DNA of 37,445 bases from DATILL01 sp035476575 (lineage in GTDB: Bacteria > Actinomycetota > Actinomycetes > Mycobacteriales > JACQDL01), in assembly GCA_035476575.1 (NCBI GenBank), contig DATILL010000141.1:1-37445 (forward strand), in the 5' to 3' direction. Position 1 is the stretch's first letter. Each line of letters begins with the position of its first letter. The position numbers and the translations under genes are program-made. The notes below the pieces were generated by a model. It did no database searches. It saw only the letters and a list, made by a program, of their open reading frames with translations, and was not told the DNA's origin. Shown here piece after piece: positions 16,509 to 25,795 of the stretch.

Positions 16509-19500
16509 ATGCGCGAAGGTCTGTCCGAGCCCGAGCGGAGGCTGTGGATGGAATTTCCCTACGGCACACACATCGACCTTCGGAGCGGGGACGCCGAGCG
16601 CGACAATCCCAGGCACGCGGTGTCATGGGGGACGGATCGCCTCGTGTCGGCTCAGGTGATCATGGATTTGCTGGTTGGACGGCGCCCTGTTGACGAGCAG
16701 CAGGAGATGGAGCAAGGCGAGGGGGAGTCGCCGTCGGTCTTCCTTTCCGGGGCGCGGATCACCGGCCGGCTGGATCTGAGCGGTATCGACTTTGCGCCGC
16801 CCCTGCTGTTGCAGGGCTGCGCGCTTGATGAGCCGCTCGTGATCGCCGACAGCATGTGCCGGTCAGTCCGGCTGTACGGCTGCCACCTGCCCGGAGTCAA
16901 GGGTGCCTGGCTGATTAGTGCAGGCGACCTGCACCTGCGCGGCTGCCACATCAACGGAGCAGTAGACCTCACCGGCGCCTACGTTGGCGGCCAGCTCGTT
17001 CTGAGCACCTCGGAGCTGTCGAACCCCGGAGGAGTCGCACTGCGCGCAGACGGTCTGGTGGTGGCAGGCGACATGTTCTGCCGCGACAAGGCCGTCGTCG
17101 AGGGCGAGGCTAGCCTGGTGGCGGCGCGGGTGGCGGGCGAGCTGCGCTTTACCGGGTCCACTCTGCGCAACCCCGGAGGGGTAGCGCTGCGCGCCGACCG
17201 CATCACGGTCGAGAAGGACATGTACTGCCGAGAGGGGTTCGCCGCCGAGGGTGAGGTACGGCTGTACGGCGGTCATGTCAAAGGCCAGCTCAACTTCAAC
17301 AACGCCACGTTGCGCAACCCCGGCCAGGTCGCCCTCAACGCCGACCAGCTCGTCGTCGGCAGCCACCTGTACTGCCACGACCATTTCGTAGCCCAGGGCG
17401 AGGTTCGCATGGTAGCGGCCCGCGTCGGCGGCGAGGTCCGTTTCAGCACCTCCACGCTGTCCAACCCCAACGGGGTCGCGCTGCGCGCCGACCGGCTGGC
17501 CGTGGCCGCTGACATGTACTGCCGCGAGAAGCTGACGGTGCTCGGCGAGATCAGCCTCCGCGGCGCCCAGGTCGAAGGGCAGCTCAACTTCAACAACGCC
17601 ACGCTGCACAACAAAGGTGGGACCGCCCTGCGCGCCGACCGCCTGGTGGTGGGCACGCATCTGTACTGCCATGACAACTTCGCCGCCGAGGGTGAGATCA
17701 GCCTGGTCGCCGCCCGGGTCGGCGGCGAGGTCCGCTTCAGCGCCTCCACGCTGTCCAACCCGGGTCACGTCGCGCTGCGCGCCGACCGGCTGTACGTGGC
17801 CGACGACATGTACTGCCGCGAGAAGCTCACGGTCGACGGCACGGTCAGCCTCCGCGGCGCCCACATCTCAGGGCAGCTCAACTTCAACCACGCCACGCTG
17901 CGCCACCCCGGCCAGGTCGCCCTCGACGCCGACCAGCTCGTCGTCGGCGAGCACCTGTACTGCCAGGAGGGCCTCGAGGTCGAGGGCGGGATCAGCCTGG
18001 TCGCCGCCCGGGTCGGCGGCGAGGTCCGCTTCAGCGCCTCCACGCTGTCAAACCCCGACGGGGTCGCGCTGCGCGCCGACCGCCTTGTCGTCGGCAACGA
18101 CATGTACTGCCGCGAAAAGCTCGTCATCGACGGCGAGGTCAGCCTCCGCGGCGCCCACGTCAAGGGCGACCTGAGCTTCAGCACGACAACCGTCCGCAAC
18201 CCCGGCGGCGTAGCACTTCGGGCCGACCAGCTCACGGTTGACAGCGATCTGTACTGTAACGAGGGTTTCACTGCGGAAGGCTTGGTCGACCTGACCGACG
18301 CCCACATCAGCGGTGAGGTCAGCCTCAACAAGGCTATGCTGCATAATGCTGGCGGGGTTGCGCTGCTCGCCCCCCGGCTGATCGTGGAGAACGACATGTT
18401 CTGCCGCGATGGGTTCACCGTGAACGGCACTGTGTGCCTGATCGGCGCGCACATCGCCGGAAAGCTGAGCCTCACTGGCGCGCACCTCACCGGTGCGAGG
18501 CTGACCGATCAGCAGCTCGACGAGACCCGCATCGCACAGCTTCTCCACGGTGGCGCGCAGCCGGTCGAGCCGCAACCTGCTGACAGACGGCGGCCGAGCA
18601 GGTGGCATTCCCTGCTCCCCGGCGCCTTGCGGCCCGGCGCCAGAACGGCCCAATCCCAGCCGCGGGCGGTGGAGCAGCTTGTGAGCGGCGCGGACGGCTT
18701 GGCGCTCGTCGCTGACGGGCTGCGCGTCGACATCGACATGACCTGCGACGCGAGCTTCACCGCACGCGGGGAGATCCGGCTGAAGCGGGCTCGCATCGGG
18801 CAGAACCTCGACTTCAGCAACGCGGATATCGAGAACCCGGGCGGCGGCGCGCTGGACGCCGAGGAGCTACAGGCCAACCGTATGCTGATGCCCGCCAAGT
18901 GCGGGTTAGGGCGGATCAGCCTGCGCAACGCCAAGATGACCGAGCTCGACGACAAGCGGGGAGTGCAGCCGGACCAGATCGATATCAGCGGGCTCTCGTA
19001 TGAGACGCTGATCCCGCCGTTGGACGCGGAGACCCGGCTGGAGTGGCTGAGCCGCGTGGACAGGTTCGAGACGCAGCCCTACGAGCAGTTGGCCCGGTCC
19101 TACCGGCGGCTCGGGTACGACGACAAGGCACGCAAGGTCGAGCTGGCAAAGGAACGGCGCCTACGAGAGACTCCGTATCCCCCCGTCCTCCGGGCCTGGG
19201 GGCGCCTGCAGGACTGGACGATAGGCTACGGCTATCTACCGGACCGGGCGGCGGCCCTGTTCGGAGCGTTGCTGGTTTTCGGTATAGCGGTGTTCACGAC
19301 CTTCCCGCCACCTCCGCTGGACACCTCCGCGCACCCTCATTTCAACCCATTCTTCTACACCCTGGACCTGCTCATCCCGTTCGCCGACTTCGGCCAGCGG
19401 AGCCTGTGGAACCCAGGCGTCGGCCTACAGTGGTTTGAGGTCGTCTTCGCGATCGTCGGATGGACGCTGGCCGGCGCCGCGATCGCCGGGATCACCCGGG

Positions 19501-19517
19501 CGCTCAGTCGCTCGTAG
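16509..19517 (+). CDS. Membrane-anchored beta-helix repeat protein
   Basis: About 1002 aa. The core is ten tandem repeats of exactly 49 residues (about 150-639), consensus GEVSLRGAHVxGxLxFSxxT then LxNPGGVALRADRLVVxxDM and YCREGxTVx. Each keeps a Cys in the (Y/F)C position and alternating hydrophobic residues as in a right-handed beta-helix. After a 90-residue linker, one more degenerate repeat follows. The C-terminus has hydrophobic helices (AAALFGALLVFGIAVFTTF and WFEVVFAIVGWTLAGAAIAG) flanking a channel-like LDLLIPFADFGQRSLWNP. Similar actinobacterial proteins are annotated 'membrane-associated oxidoreductase' without enzymatic support. ATG at 16509 has GGAG at 6-nt spacing; ATG at 16497 is in frame but lacks one. 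The last 93 bp overlap the convergent antiporter. Function unknown; a surface or pore-associated scaffold is possible. Confidence 0.88.
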   Translation: MREGLSEPERRLWMEFPYGTHIDLRSGDAERDNPRHAVSWGTDRLVSAQVIMDLLVGRRPVDEQQEMEQGEGESPSVFLSGARITGRLDLSGIDFAPPLLLQGCALDEPLVIADSMCRSVRLYGCHLPGVKGAWLISAGDLHLRGCHINGAVDLTGAYVGGQLVLSTSELSNPGGVALRADGLVVAGDMFCRDKAVVEGEASLVAARVAGELRFTGSTLRNPGGVALRADRITVEKDMYCREGFAAEGEVRLYGGHVKGQLNFNNATLRNPGQVALNADQLVVGSHLYCHDHFVAQGEVRMVAARVGGEVRFSTSTLSNPNGVALRADRLAVAADMYCREKLTVLGEISLRGAQVEGQLNFNNATLHNKGGTALRADRLVVGTHLYCHDNFAAEGEISLVAARVGGEVRFSASTLSNPGHVALRADRLYVADDMYCREKLTVDGTVSLRGAHISGQLNFNHATLRHPGQVALDADQLVVGEHLYCQEGLEVEGGISLVAARVGGEVRFSASTLSNPDGVALRADRLVVGNDMYCREKLVIDGEVSLRGAHVKGDLSFSTTTVRNPGGVALRADQLTVDSDLYCNEGFTAEGLVDLTDAHISGEVSLNKAMLHNAGGVALLAPRLIVENDMFCRDGFTVNGTVCLIGAHIAGKLSLTGAHLTGARLTDQQLDETRIAQLLHGGAQPVEPQPADRRRPSRWHSLLPGALRPGARTAQSQPRAVEQLVSGADGLALVADGLRVDIDMTCDASFTARGEIRLKRARIGQNLDFSNADIENPGGGALDAEELQANRMLMPAKCGLGRISLRNAKMTELDDKRGVQPDQIDISGLSYETLIPPLDAETRLEWLSRVDRFETQPYEQLARSYRRLGYDDKARKVELAKERRLRETPYPPVLRAWGRLQDWTIGYGYLPDRAAALFGALLVFGIAVFTTFPPPPLDTSAHPHFNPFFYTLDLLIPFADFGQRSLWNPGVGLQWFEVVFAIVGWTLAGAAIAGITRALSRS
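16956..18425 (+). repeat. Ten tandem 147-bp coding repeats, with a 294-bp higher-order unit
   Basis: Ten units of exactly 147 bp with no indel. Units 3-8 (17250-18131) alternate type A (GQLNFNNATL, HLYCHD or HLYCQE) and type B (VAARVGGEVRFS, DMYCREKL), giving three 294-bp double repeats much more alike than neighbouring single units. This implies duplication of a two-unit block by unequal recombination. Confidence 0.92.
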
Positions 19518-20951
19518 CGACACCTCGGGCGCCAGCCCGCCAGCTCCAGCGATCGGCTGCTCGCGGTCCAGGTTGAGCCGTCCGAGCAAGGGCCCGGTCA
19601 TCATCGTCGTCACCAGTGTCATCACCACGAGCATGACGAACAGGCGCTGTTCGATTATCCCGAGGGACAGCCCTGTGGTGATCACCACGAGCTCGGTCAG
19701 CCCCCGGCAGTTCACCATGACGCCAAGCCCCATGGACTCCCGCCAGGTCAGCCGCGTCAGCCGGGCGACCAGAGCCGTGGAGCCTATCTTGCTTGTCATG
19801 GCTACCATGATCACCAGCAGGCACGTCAGCAGGTCCCTTAGGCTGGACAGGAGATCAATCCGCACCTTGAGGCCGACCACGGCGAAGAACAACGGAAGAA
19901 CGAAGGAGACCCCGCGTGTGATGGTGCGGGAGAGGTCCTGAACTATGGCGTTATCACGCGGCAGGGCCGTGCCGACCAGGAATGCCCCAAAGATCGCGTG
20001 AACGCCGATCCAGTCGGTGATGAAGGCGCCGGACACCGCGCTGAGCAACAGTATGGCGACGGAGCCGGCACGTACCGCCGCGTTGCCCTCCGCGTAGTCC
20101 AGGAGCTGGCGCAGCGCGGGGCGGAGAACGGTCCACACAACCACGGCGAACATGACGAGCAACACGACGGTCCGTAGGGCCGCGACCGCGGTGCCGTTGT
20201 GTACGGTCGCGACGGCGACGGCCAGCAGACCCCACGCGATGGCGTCGTCGACACCGGCCGCGGCCAAGCCCAACGTACCGATCCGCGACCTGGCCAAACC
20301 ACGTTCGGTGAGAATCCGGATCAGCACCGGGAACGCGGTGACACCCATCGACACACCGATGAACAGCACAAACGAGGACAGCCGCACACCGTCGGGTCGA
20401 TAGGTACCAGACAGGCCACCGGCCAGCAGGATCCCGCACAGGACCGGTATGGCGACAATACTGACCCCCAGCACAGCCACCCGGCGCCCTGACCCGCGTA
20501 GCAGCCCCAGCTTAAGCTCGGCTCCGAAGAGGAAAACAAAAGCAACGACCGCCATCTGGGCGACCAGGTTGAGGTGCGGCATCAGCGTTGAGGGGAACAG
20601 CCAGTGCTCGGCCCCCGGTGCGAGCTGGCCGAGCAGCGACGGGCCAAGCATGATCCCCGCCACCATCTCCCCGACGACCCGGGGCTGGCCGCACCGCGTT
20701 GCGACCCAACCGCCCAGGCTCCCGACCGCGATGATCAGCACGATCGCGGTCAGGAACTTGACGATCAGGAACCCGCCACCATGCCCGAGCGCACCCAGCT
20801 GGGCGACCGTGGGGATGAAGTGGATCATACCCACCGTGATCAGCGCCAGGATCACCGTGATTGCCGCAATGATATACAGCGGCTTGACATCGTGCGCCCG
20901 TTTTGATAGCTCTCGCCGAGAAATAACCGTTACGCCTTGACCTGAGCCCAT
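19425..20951 (-). CDS. CPA2-family cation:proton antiporter
   Basis: 508-aa Na+/H+ or K+/H+ exchanger-like membrane protein with about 13 hydrophobic helices. Family features: GQPRVVGEMVAGIMLGPSLLG near the N-terminus, GVSMGVTAFPVLIRILTERG, a paired-acid motif GLAAAGVDDAIAWGLLAV (DD, the ion-binding aspartates), IGVHAIFGAFLVGTALP, and LGVMVNCRGLTELVVITTGL. The C-terminal tail (about 465-508) is hydrophilic and Arg/Asp-rich, and its last 31 codons are antisense to the convergent beta-helix gene. Such antiporters are often found near antibiotic or detoxification loci. ATG at 20951; a palindrome-rich promoter region lies just upstream, implying repressor control. Ion specificity cannot be read from sequence. 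Confidence 0.92.
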   Translation of the reverse strand: MGSGQGVTVISRRELSKRAHDVKPLYIIAAITVILALITVGMIHFIPTVAQLGALGHGGGFLIVKFLTAIVLIIAVGSLGGWVATRCGQPRVVGEMVAGIMLGPSLLGQLAPGAEHWLFPSTLMPHLNLVAQMAVVAFVFLFGAELKLGLLRGSGRRVAVLGVSIVAIPVLCGILLAGGLSGTYRPDGVRLSSFVLFIGVSMGVTAFPVLIRILTERGLARSRIGTLGLAAAGVDDAIAWGLLAVAVATVHNGTAVAALRTVVLLVMFAVVVWTVLRPALRQLLDYAEGNAAVRAGSVAILLLSAVSGAFITDWIGVHAIFGAFLVGTALPRDNAIVQDLSRTITRGVSFVLPLFFAVVGLKVRIDLLSSLRDLLTCLLVIMVAMTSKIGSTALVARLTRLTWRESMGLGVMVNCRGLTELVVITTGLSLGIIEQRLFVMLVVMTLVTTMMTGPLLGRLNLDREQPIAGAGGLAPEVSLRATERPGDPGDRGAGQRPSDDREDDLKPL

Positions 20952-20963
20952 CGCTATGGCCTC

Positions 20964-20999
20964 GTAACGTTAACAGTACGTACATGTAACGTTACAAGA
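20964..20999 (-). promoter_or_regulatory. Palindromic operator/promoter of the antiporter gene
   Basis: Three palindromes lie within 33 bp: GTAACGTTAA (20964-20973), GTACGTAC (20976-20983) and TGTAACGTTACA (20985-20996). The two GTAACGTTA elements have centres 22 bp apart, about two helical turns, as expected for dimeric TetR/MarR-type repressors. On the minus strand TTGTAA and TGTTAA are spaced 16 bp apart and could be -35 and -10 elements overlapping the operator. AT-rich relative to surroundings. No regulator gene is adjacent. Confidence 0.6.
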
Positions 21000-21381
21000 A
21001 GTAACCGTACAGCGCATCGGCATGGCGCCGAAGACCGCGCAACCCAAGCTCCAGCCAAGGGACCCCAGCCTTCCCGACGTCGATCCGTCTACCATCCCCA
21101 CTCGCACATATCCCCTCACTCGCATAAAGAGGCCTGGCGAAAGCGGCCCAAGCATAGACCGGCACGACGTCCGCCCGGACACCTCCCCGAGTAGTCGGCC
21201 TCGGCGCGGTCAGGCCGGAGCTCCGTAGCCGGTAGCTAGAGGCTATGCCGCGAGCGTCATGCCTGGCCAGAGGCTTACGGGCACCGGAGTTCCGACCTGG
21301 AGAATCGGCTTGGTGGTGACGCGAACCCCATCCCACCCAAGCGACGGCGTTATTGCATGGTGAGAATCCGGTCCTGGGCGG
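21000..21381. other. Non-coding gap between antiporter and hutI
   Basis: Nothing convincing is seen. The open frames here have atypical composition and no ribosome binding site. No clear terminator hairpin for hutI was found immediately after its stop at 21382. Confidence 0.4.
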
Positions 21382-22605
21382 TCAGGCCGGCTGGCCGGCC
21401 CGCCAGACCGCGGCGATATGCGGCATGCCCGGCCGGTAGGCCAGGTAGGTGTGAGAGGGCGCGTCCAGCACCACCGCGTCCGCCCGCGCACCGACTGCCA
21501 GCCGGCCGATGTCGTCGCGGCGCAATGCCCGGGCCCCGCCCGCGGTGGCCGCCCACACCGCCTCGGCCGGCGTCATCCGTAGCTCCCGCACGGCCAGCGC
21601 GATGCAGAACGGAATGCTGGTCGTGTAGCTCGTCCCCGGGTTGCAGTCGGTGGCCAGCGCCACGGTGGCGCCCGCCGCCAGCAGCCGCCGGGCGTCGGCG
21701 TACGGCGAGCGGGTGCAGAACTCCGCCGCCGGCAGCAGCGTGGCCACCGTGCCCGAGCCGGCCAGCGCGTCCACGTCGGAGGCCGTCAGGTGGGTGCAGT
21801 GGTCGGCGGACGCGGCGCCGTACTCCACCGCGATCCGCACGCCCGGGCCGGGCCCGAGCTGGCTGGCGTGCAGCCGCGGCGTCAGGCCCGCCCGGACAGC
21901 AGCGTCGAGGATCGCGCGGGTCTGGTCGGCGTCGAACGCGCCGGTCTCGCAGAACACGTCCACCCACCGCGCGTACGGCGCGCAGGCCGCCAGCATCGGG
22001 CCGCGCACGGTGTCCACGTAGGCGTCCGGGTCGGTGCCGGCGGGGACGACGTGCGCGCCGAGGAACGTGGTCTCCTCGGTGAGCTCGGCGGCGATCCGCA
22101 GCGAGCGGGCCTCGTCCGGCACGGTCAGCCCGTAGCCGGACTTGCACTCGATCGTGGTGGTGCCCTGGCGCAGCGCCTCGGCCACCAGCGTGGCGACGTT
22201 CGCCCGGAGCACGTCGTCCGGGGCGGCCCGGGTGGCGGCCACGGTGGTGTGGATCCCGCCCGCGGTGTACGGGTCTCCGGCCATCCGGGCAGTGAACTCC
22301 GCGGCCCGGTCCCCGGCGAAGACCAGGTGCGCGTGCGAGTCGACGAAGCCGGGCAGCACGGCCCGACCGCCGAGGTCGACCCGGTCGTCGGCGTCGGGCG
22401 CACCCCGCCGCGGGCCGGCGTACACCACCCGGTCGCCGTCGAAGACCAGCGCGGCATCACGGACCAGCCCGAGCGGCACCACGCCCGCCGCCGGGTCGCC
22501 CACAGCCCGGCCGCCCACAGCCGGGGCGTTGGTGACCAGCTCGGCGATCCCGTCCAGCCGCAGGCTGCCGCGCCGGCCGGCCGCGGGCTCGCACCGCCCG
22601 GTCAC
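21382..22605 (-). CDS. hutI: Imidazolonepropionase
   Basis: Third enzyme of histidine degradation, hydrolysing imidazolone-5-propionate to N-formimino-L-glutamate; cytoplasmic metallo-amidohydrolase. The 407-aa product shows GFVDSHAHLVFAGDRAAEF (metal-binding HxH), ECKSGYGL, GAHVVPAGTDPDAYVD, the HASQLGPG segment, ADHCTHL and ATDCNPGTSYTTSIPFC (catalytic Asp region). GTG at 22605 overlaps the upstream hutF stop (GTGA), fixing the start and indicating coupling; the frame stays open far upstream but only as a shadow of hutF. Last gene of the hut cluster. Confidence 0.95.
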   Translation of the reverse strand: MTGRCEPAAGRRGSLRLDGIAELVTNAPAVGGRAVGDPAAGVVPLGLVRDAALVFDGDRVVYAGPRRGAPDADDRVDLGGRAVLPGFVDSHAHLVFAGDRAAEFTARMAGDPYTAGGIHTTVAATRAAPDDVLRANVATLVAEALRQGTTTIECKSGYGLTVPDEARSLRIAAELTEETTFLGAHVVPAGTDPDAYVDTVRGPMLAACAPYARWVDVFCETGAFDADQTRAILDAAVRAGLTPRLHASQLGPGPGVRIAVEYGAASADHCTHLTASDVDALAGSGTVATLLPAAEFCTRSPYADARRLLAAGATVALATDCNPGTSYTTSIPFCIALAVRELRMTPAEAVWAATAGGARALRRDDIGRLAVGARADAVVLDAPSHTYLAYRPGMPHIAAVWRAGQPA

Positions 22606-23978
22606 CCGACCACCTCGGCGATCGCGGCGGCCAGCGCCGGGCCGACGTCGACCCACTGGTGTACGCCGTCCCGCACCACCACCCGCCCGCCGGCTACGAC
22701 GTGCCGTACGTCGGCCGCGGTGGCGGCGAAGACCGCCTGGACCGGGTCGACCCCGGCGGTGCGCGGCGTGTCCAGGGCGACCGTCACCAGGTCGGCCACC
22801 GCCCGCGCCTCCAGCTTGCCTGCGTCGTACCAGCCCAGGCTGCGGTGACCGTCCACGGTGGACGCCGCGAGCAGCGCGGCGGCACCGAAGCAGCCGCGCC
22901 GCCCGGACCGCAGCCGCTCGTCCAGCTCGACCGCGCGGGCCTCCTCGAACAGGTCGACCACGGCGTGGCTGTCGCTGCCCAGCACGATCGGCGCCCCGGC
23001 CGCGGCCAGCTCCGGCGCCGGCCCGATCCCGTCGGCCAGGTCCCGCTCGGTGGTGGGGCACAGGCACACCCGGGTGCCGCCGCGGCCGATCTCGGCGATG
23101 TCCTCGGCGGTCAGGTGGATGGCGTGCACCACCGTCCCACCCTGGTCGAGCGCGCCACGTTCGGCCAGCAGGACCGTCGGGGTGCGGCCGTACGCCGCCA
23201 GGCAGTCGGCGTTCTCGGCACGCCGTTCGGACAGGTGGGTGTGCAGCGGCACGCCCGGGCCGTACGCCCAGGACGCCACGACCTCCAGCTCGGTCGGCGG
23301 GACCGCCCGGACCGAGTGGATCGCGCCGCCGATCTTGGCATGCTCGCGGGGGAGGATGGCGGCGGCCCGGGCCGCCCAGGCGTCGACGTTGCGGTCGGCG
23401 AAGCGGAGCTGCGGACCCTCCGGGAGCTGACCGATCCCGCCGGTGAGGTAGCAGGCGTCCAGCAGGGTGATCCGGATGCCGGCCTCGGCGGCGGCGGTCA
23501 GCAACGCCTCTCCCATCGCGTTCGGCTCGGCGTACGGCGTGCCGCCCGGCCCGTGGTGCAGGTAGTGGAACTCGCCGACGCAGGTGATCCCGGCCAGCGC
23601 CATCTCGGCGTACACCGCCCGGGCCAAGGCGAGGTAGCGGTCCGGGTCGAGCCGGTCGGCGACGGCGTACATCCGCTCCCGCCAGGTCCAGAAGGTGCCC
23701 TTCTCGTCGTGGGTGCGGCCGCGCAGCGCCCGGTGGAAGGCGTGCGAGTGCGCGTTGGCCAGCCCGGGCAGGGTCAGCCCGGGCAGCTCGGTGGTGGGCA
23801 GCCGGGTCGCGGGTGGCCGGGGCGCGGGTAGCCGGGTCGCGGGCGGCAGAAGGGCGTCGTTGGGCGTGACCGAGACGATCCGGTCGCCGGCCACCACGAT
23901 CCGCACATCCCGGGCGACGGCGCCGGCCACCCAGGCGTACTCGCACCGGTACGCCACCGCGCGGGGCCTGGCCGGCAC
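22602..23978 (-). CDS. hutF: Formimidoylglutamate deiminase
   Basis: Converts N-formimino-L-glutamate to N-formyl-L-glutamate plus ammonia, the fourth step of the five-step histidine pathway. 458 aa. Metal-binding HxH in GLANAHSHAFHRALRGRTH (H77/H79), the GEFHYLHHGPGGTPYAE segment, HTHLSERRAEN, VHAIHLT, and the catalytic-site VLGSDSHAVVDLFEEARAVE. The start is GTG at 23978, 23 nt after hutU, with a weak Shine-Dalgarno; a GTG further in (VAYRCEYAWV) is possible. Oddity: residues about 45-64 hold an imperfect Pro-rich duplication (PPATRLPAPRPPATRLPTTE), probably a recent in-frame expansion on a surface loop. Confidence 0.94.
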   Translation of the reverse strand: MPARPRAVAYRCEYAWVAGAVARDVRIVVAGDRIVSVTPNDALLPPATRLPAPRPPATRLPTTELPGLTLPGLANAHSHAFHRALRGRTHDEKGTFWTWRERMYAVADRLDPDRYLALARAVYAEMALAGITCVGEFHYLHHGPGGTPYAEPNAMGEALLTAAAEAGIRITLLDACYLTGGIGQLPEGPQLRFADRNVDAWAARAAAILPREHAKIGGAIHSVRAVPPTELEVVASWAYGPGVPLHTHLSERRAENADCLAAYGRTPTVLLAERGALDQGGTVVHAIHLTAEDIAEIGRGGTRVCLCPTTERDLADGIGPAPELAAAGAPIVLGSDSHAVVDLFEEARAVELDERLRSGRRGCFGAAALLAASTVDGHRSLGWYDAGKLEARAVADLVTVALDTPRTAGVDPVQAVFAATAADVRHVVAGGRVVVRDGVHQWVDVGPALAAAIAEVVG

Positions 23979-24001
23979 CGGCGCAGCCGGCCCGGTCCCG
24001 C

Positions 24002-25702
<1,701 letters not shown>

Positions 25703-25729
25703 CGTTCCTCCCCTTCGGTGTCGCTCGCC

Positions 25730-25789
25730 ACCTGTCGCGAAGATCCGGTGCGGCACCCCGGCGTGTCCAACTGGATCTTTGCGACAAGG
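25730..25789. repeat. Imperfect inverted repeat between hutH and hutU (hairpin family 1, copy 3)
   Basis: Arm ACCTGTCGCGAAGATCCGGT (25730-25749) pairs with 25770-25789, 16 of 20 positions plus wobbles. The outer word ACCTGTCGC matches the copies at 916-979 and 27391-27454; the inner part has diverged (GATCC in place of GGTCACC). Located 7 bp after the hutH stop, it could attenuate transcription into hutU. Confidence 0.75.
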
Positions 25790-25795
25790 GGCGGG

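Noticed and set aside
20992..21336. 114-aa minus-strand frame upstream of the antiporter
   Set aside because: No recognisable features or Shine-Dalgarno, and it runs into the operator region.
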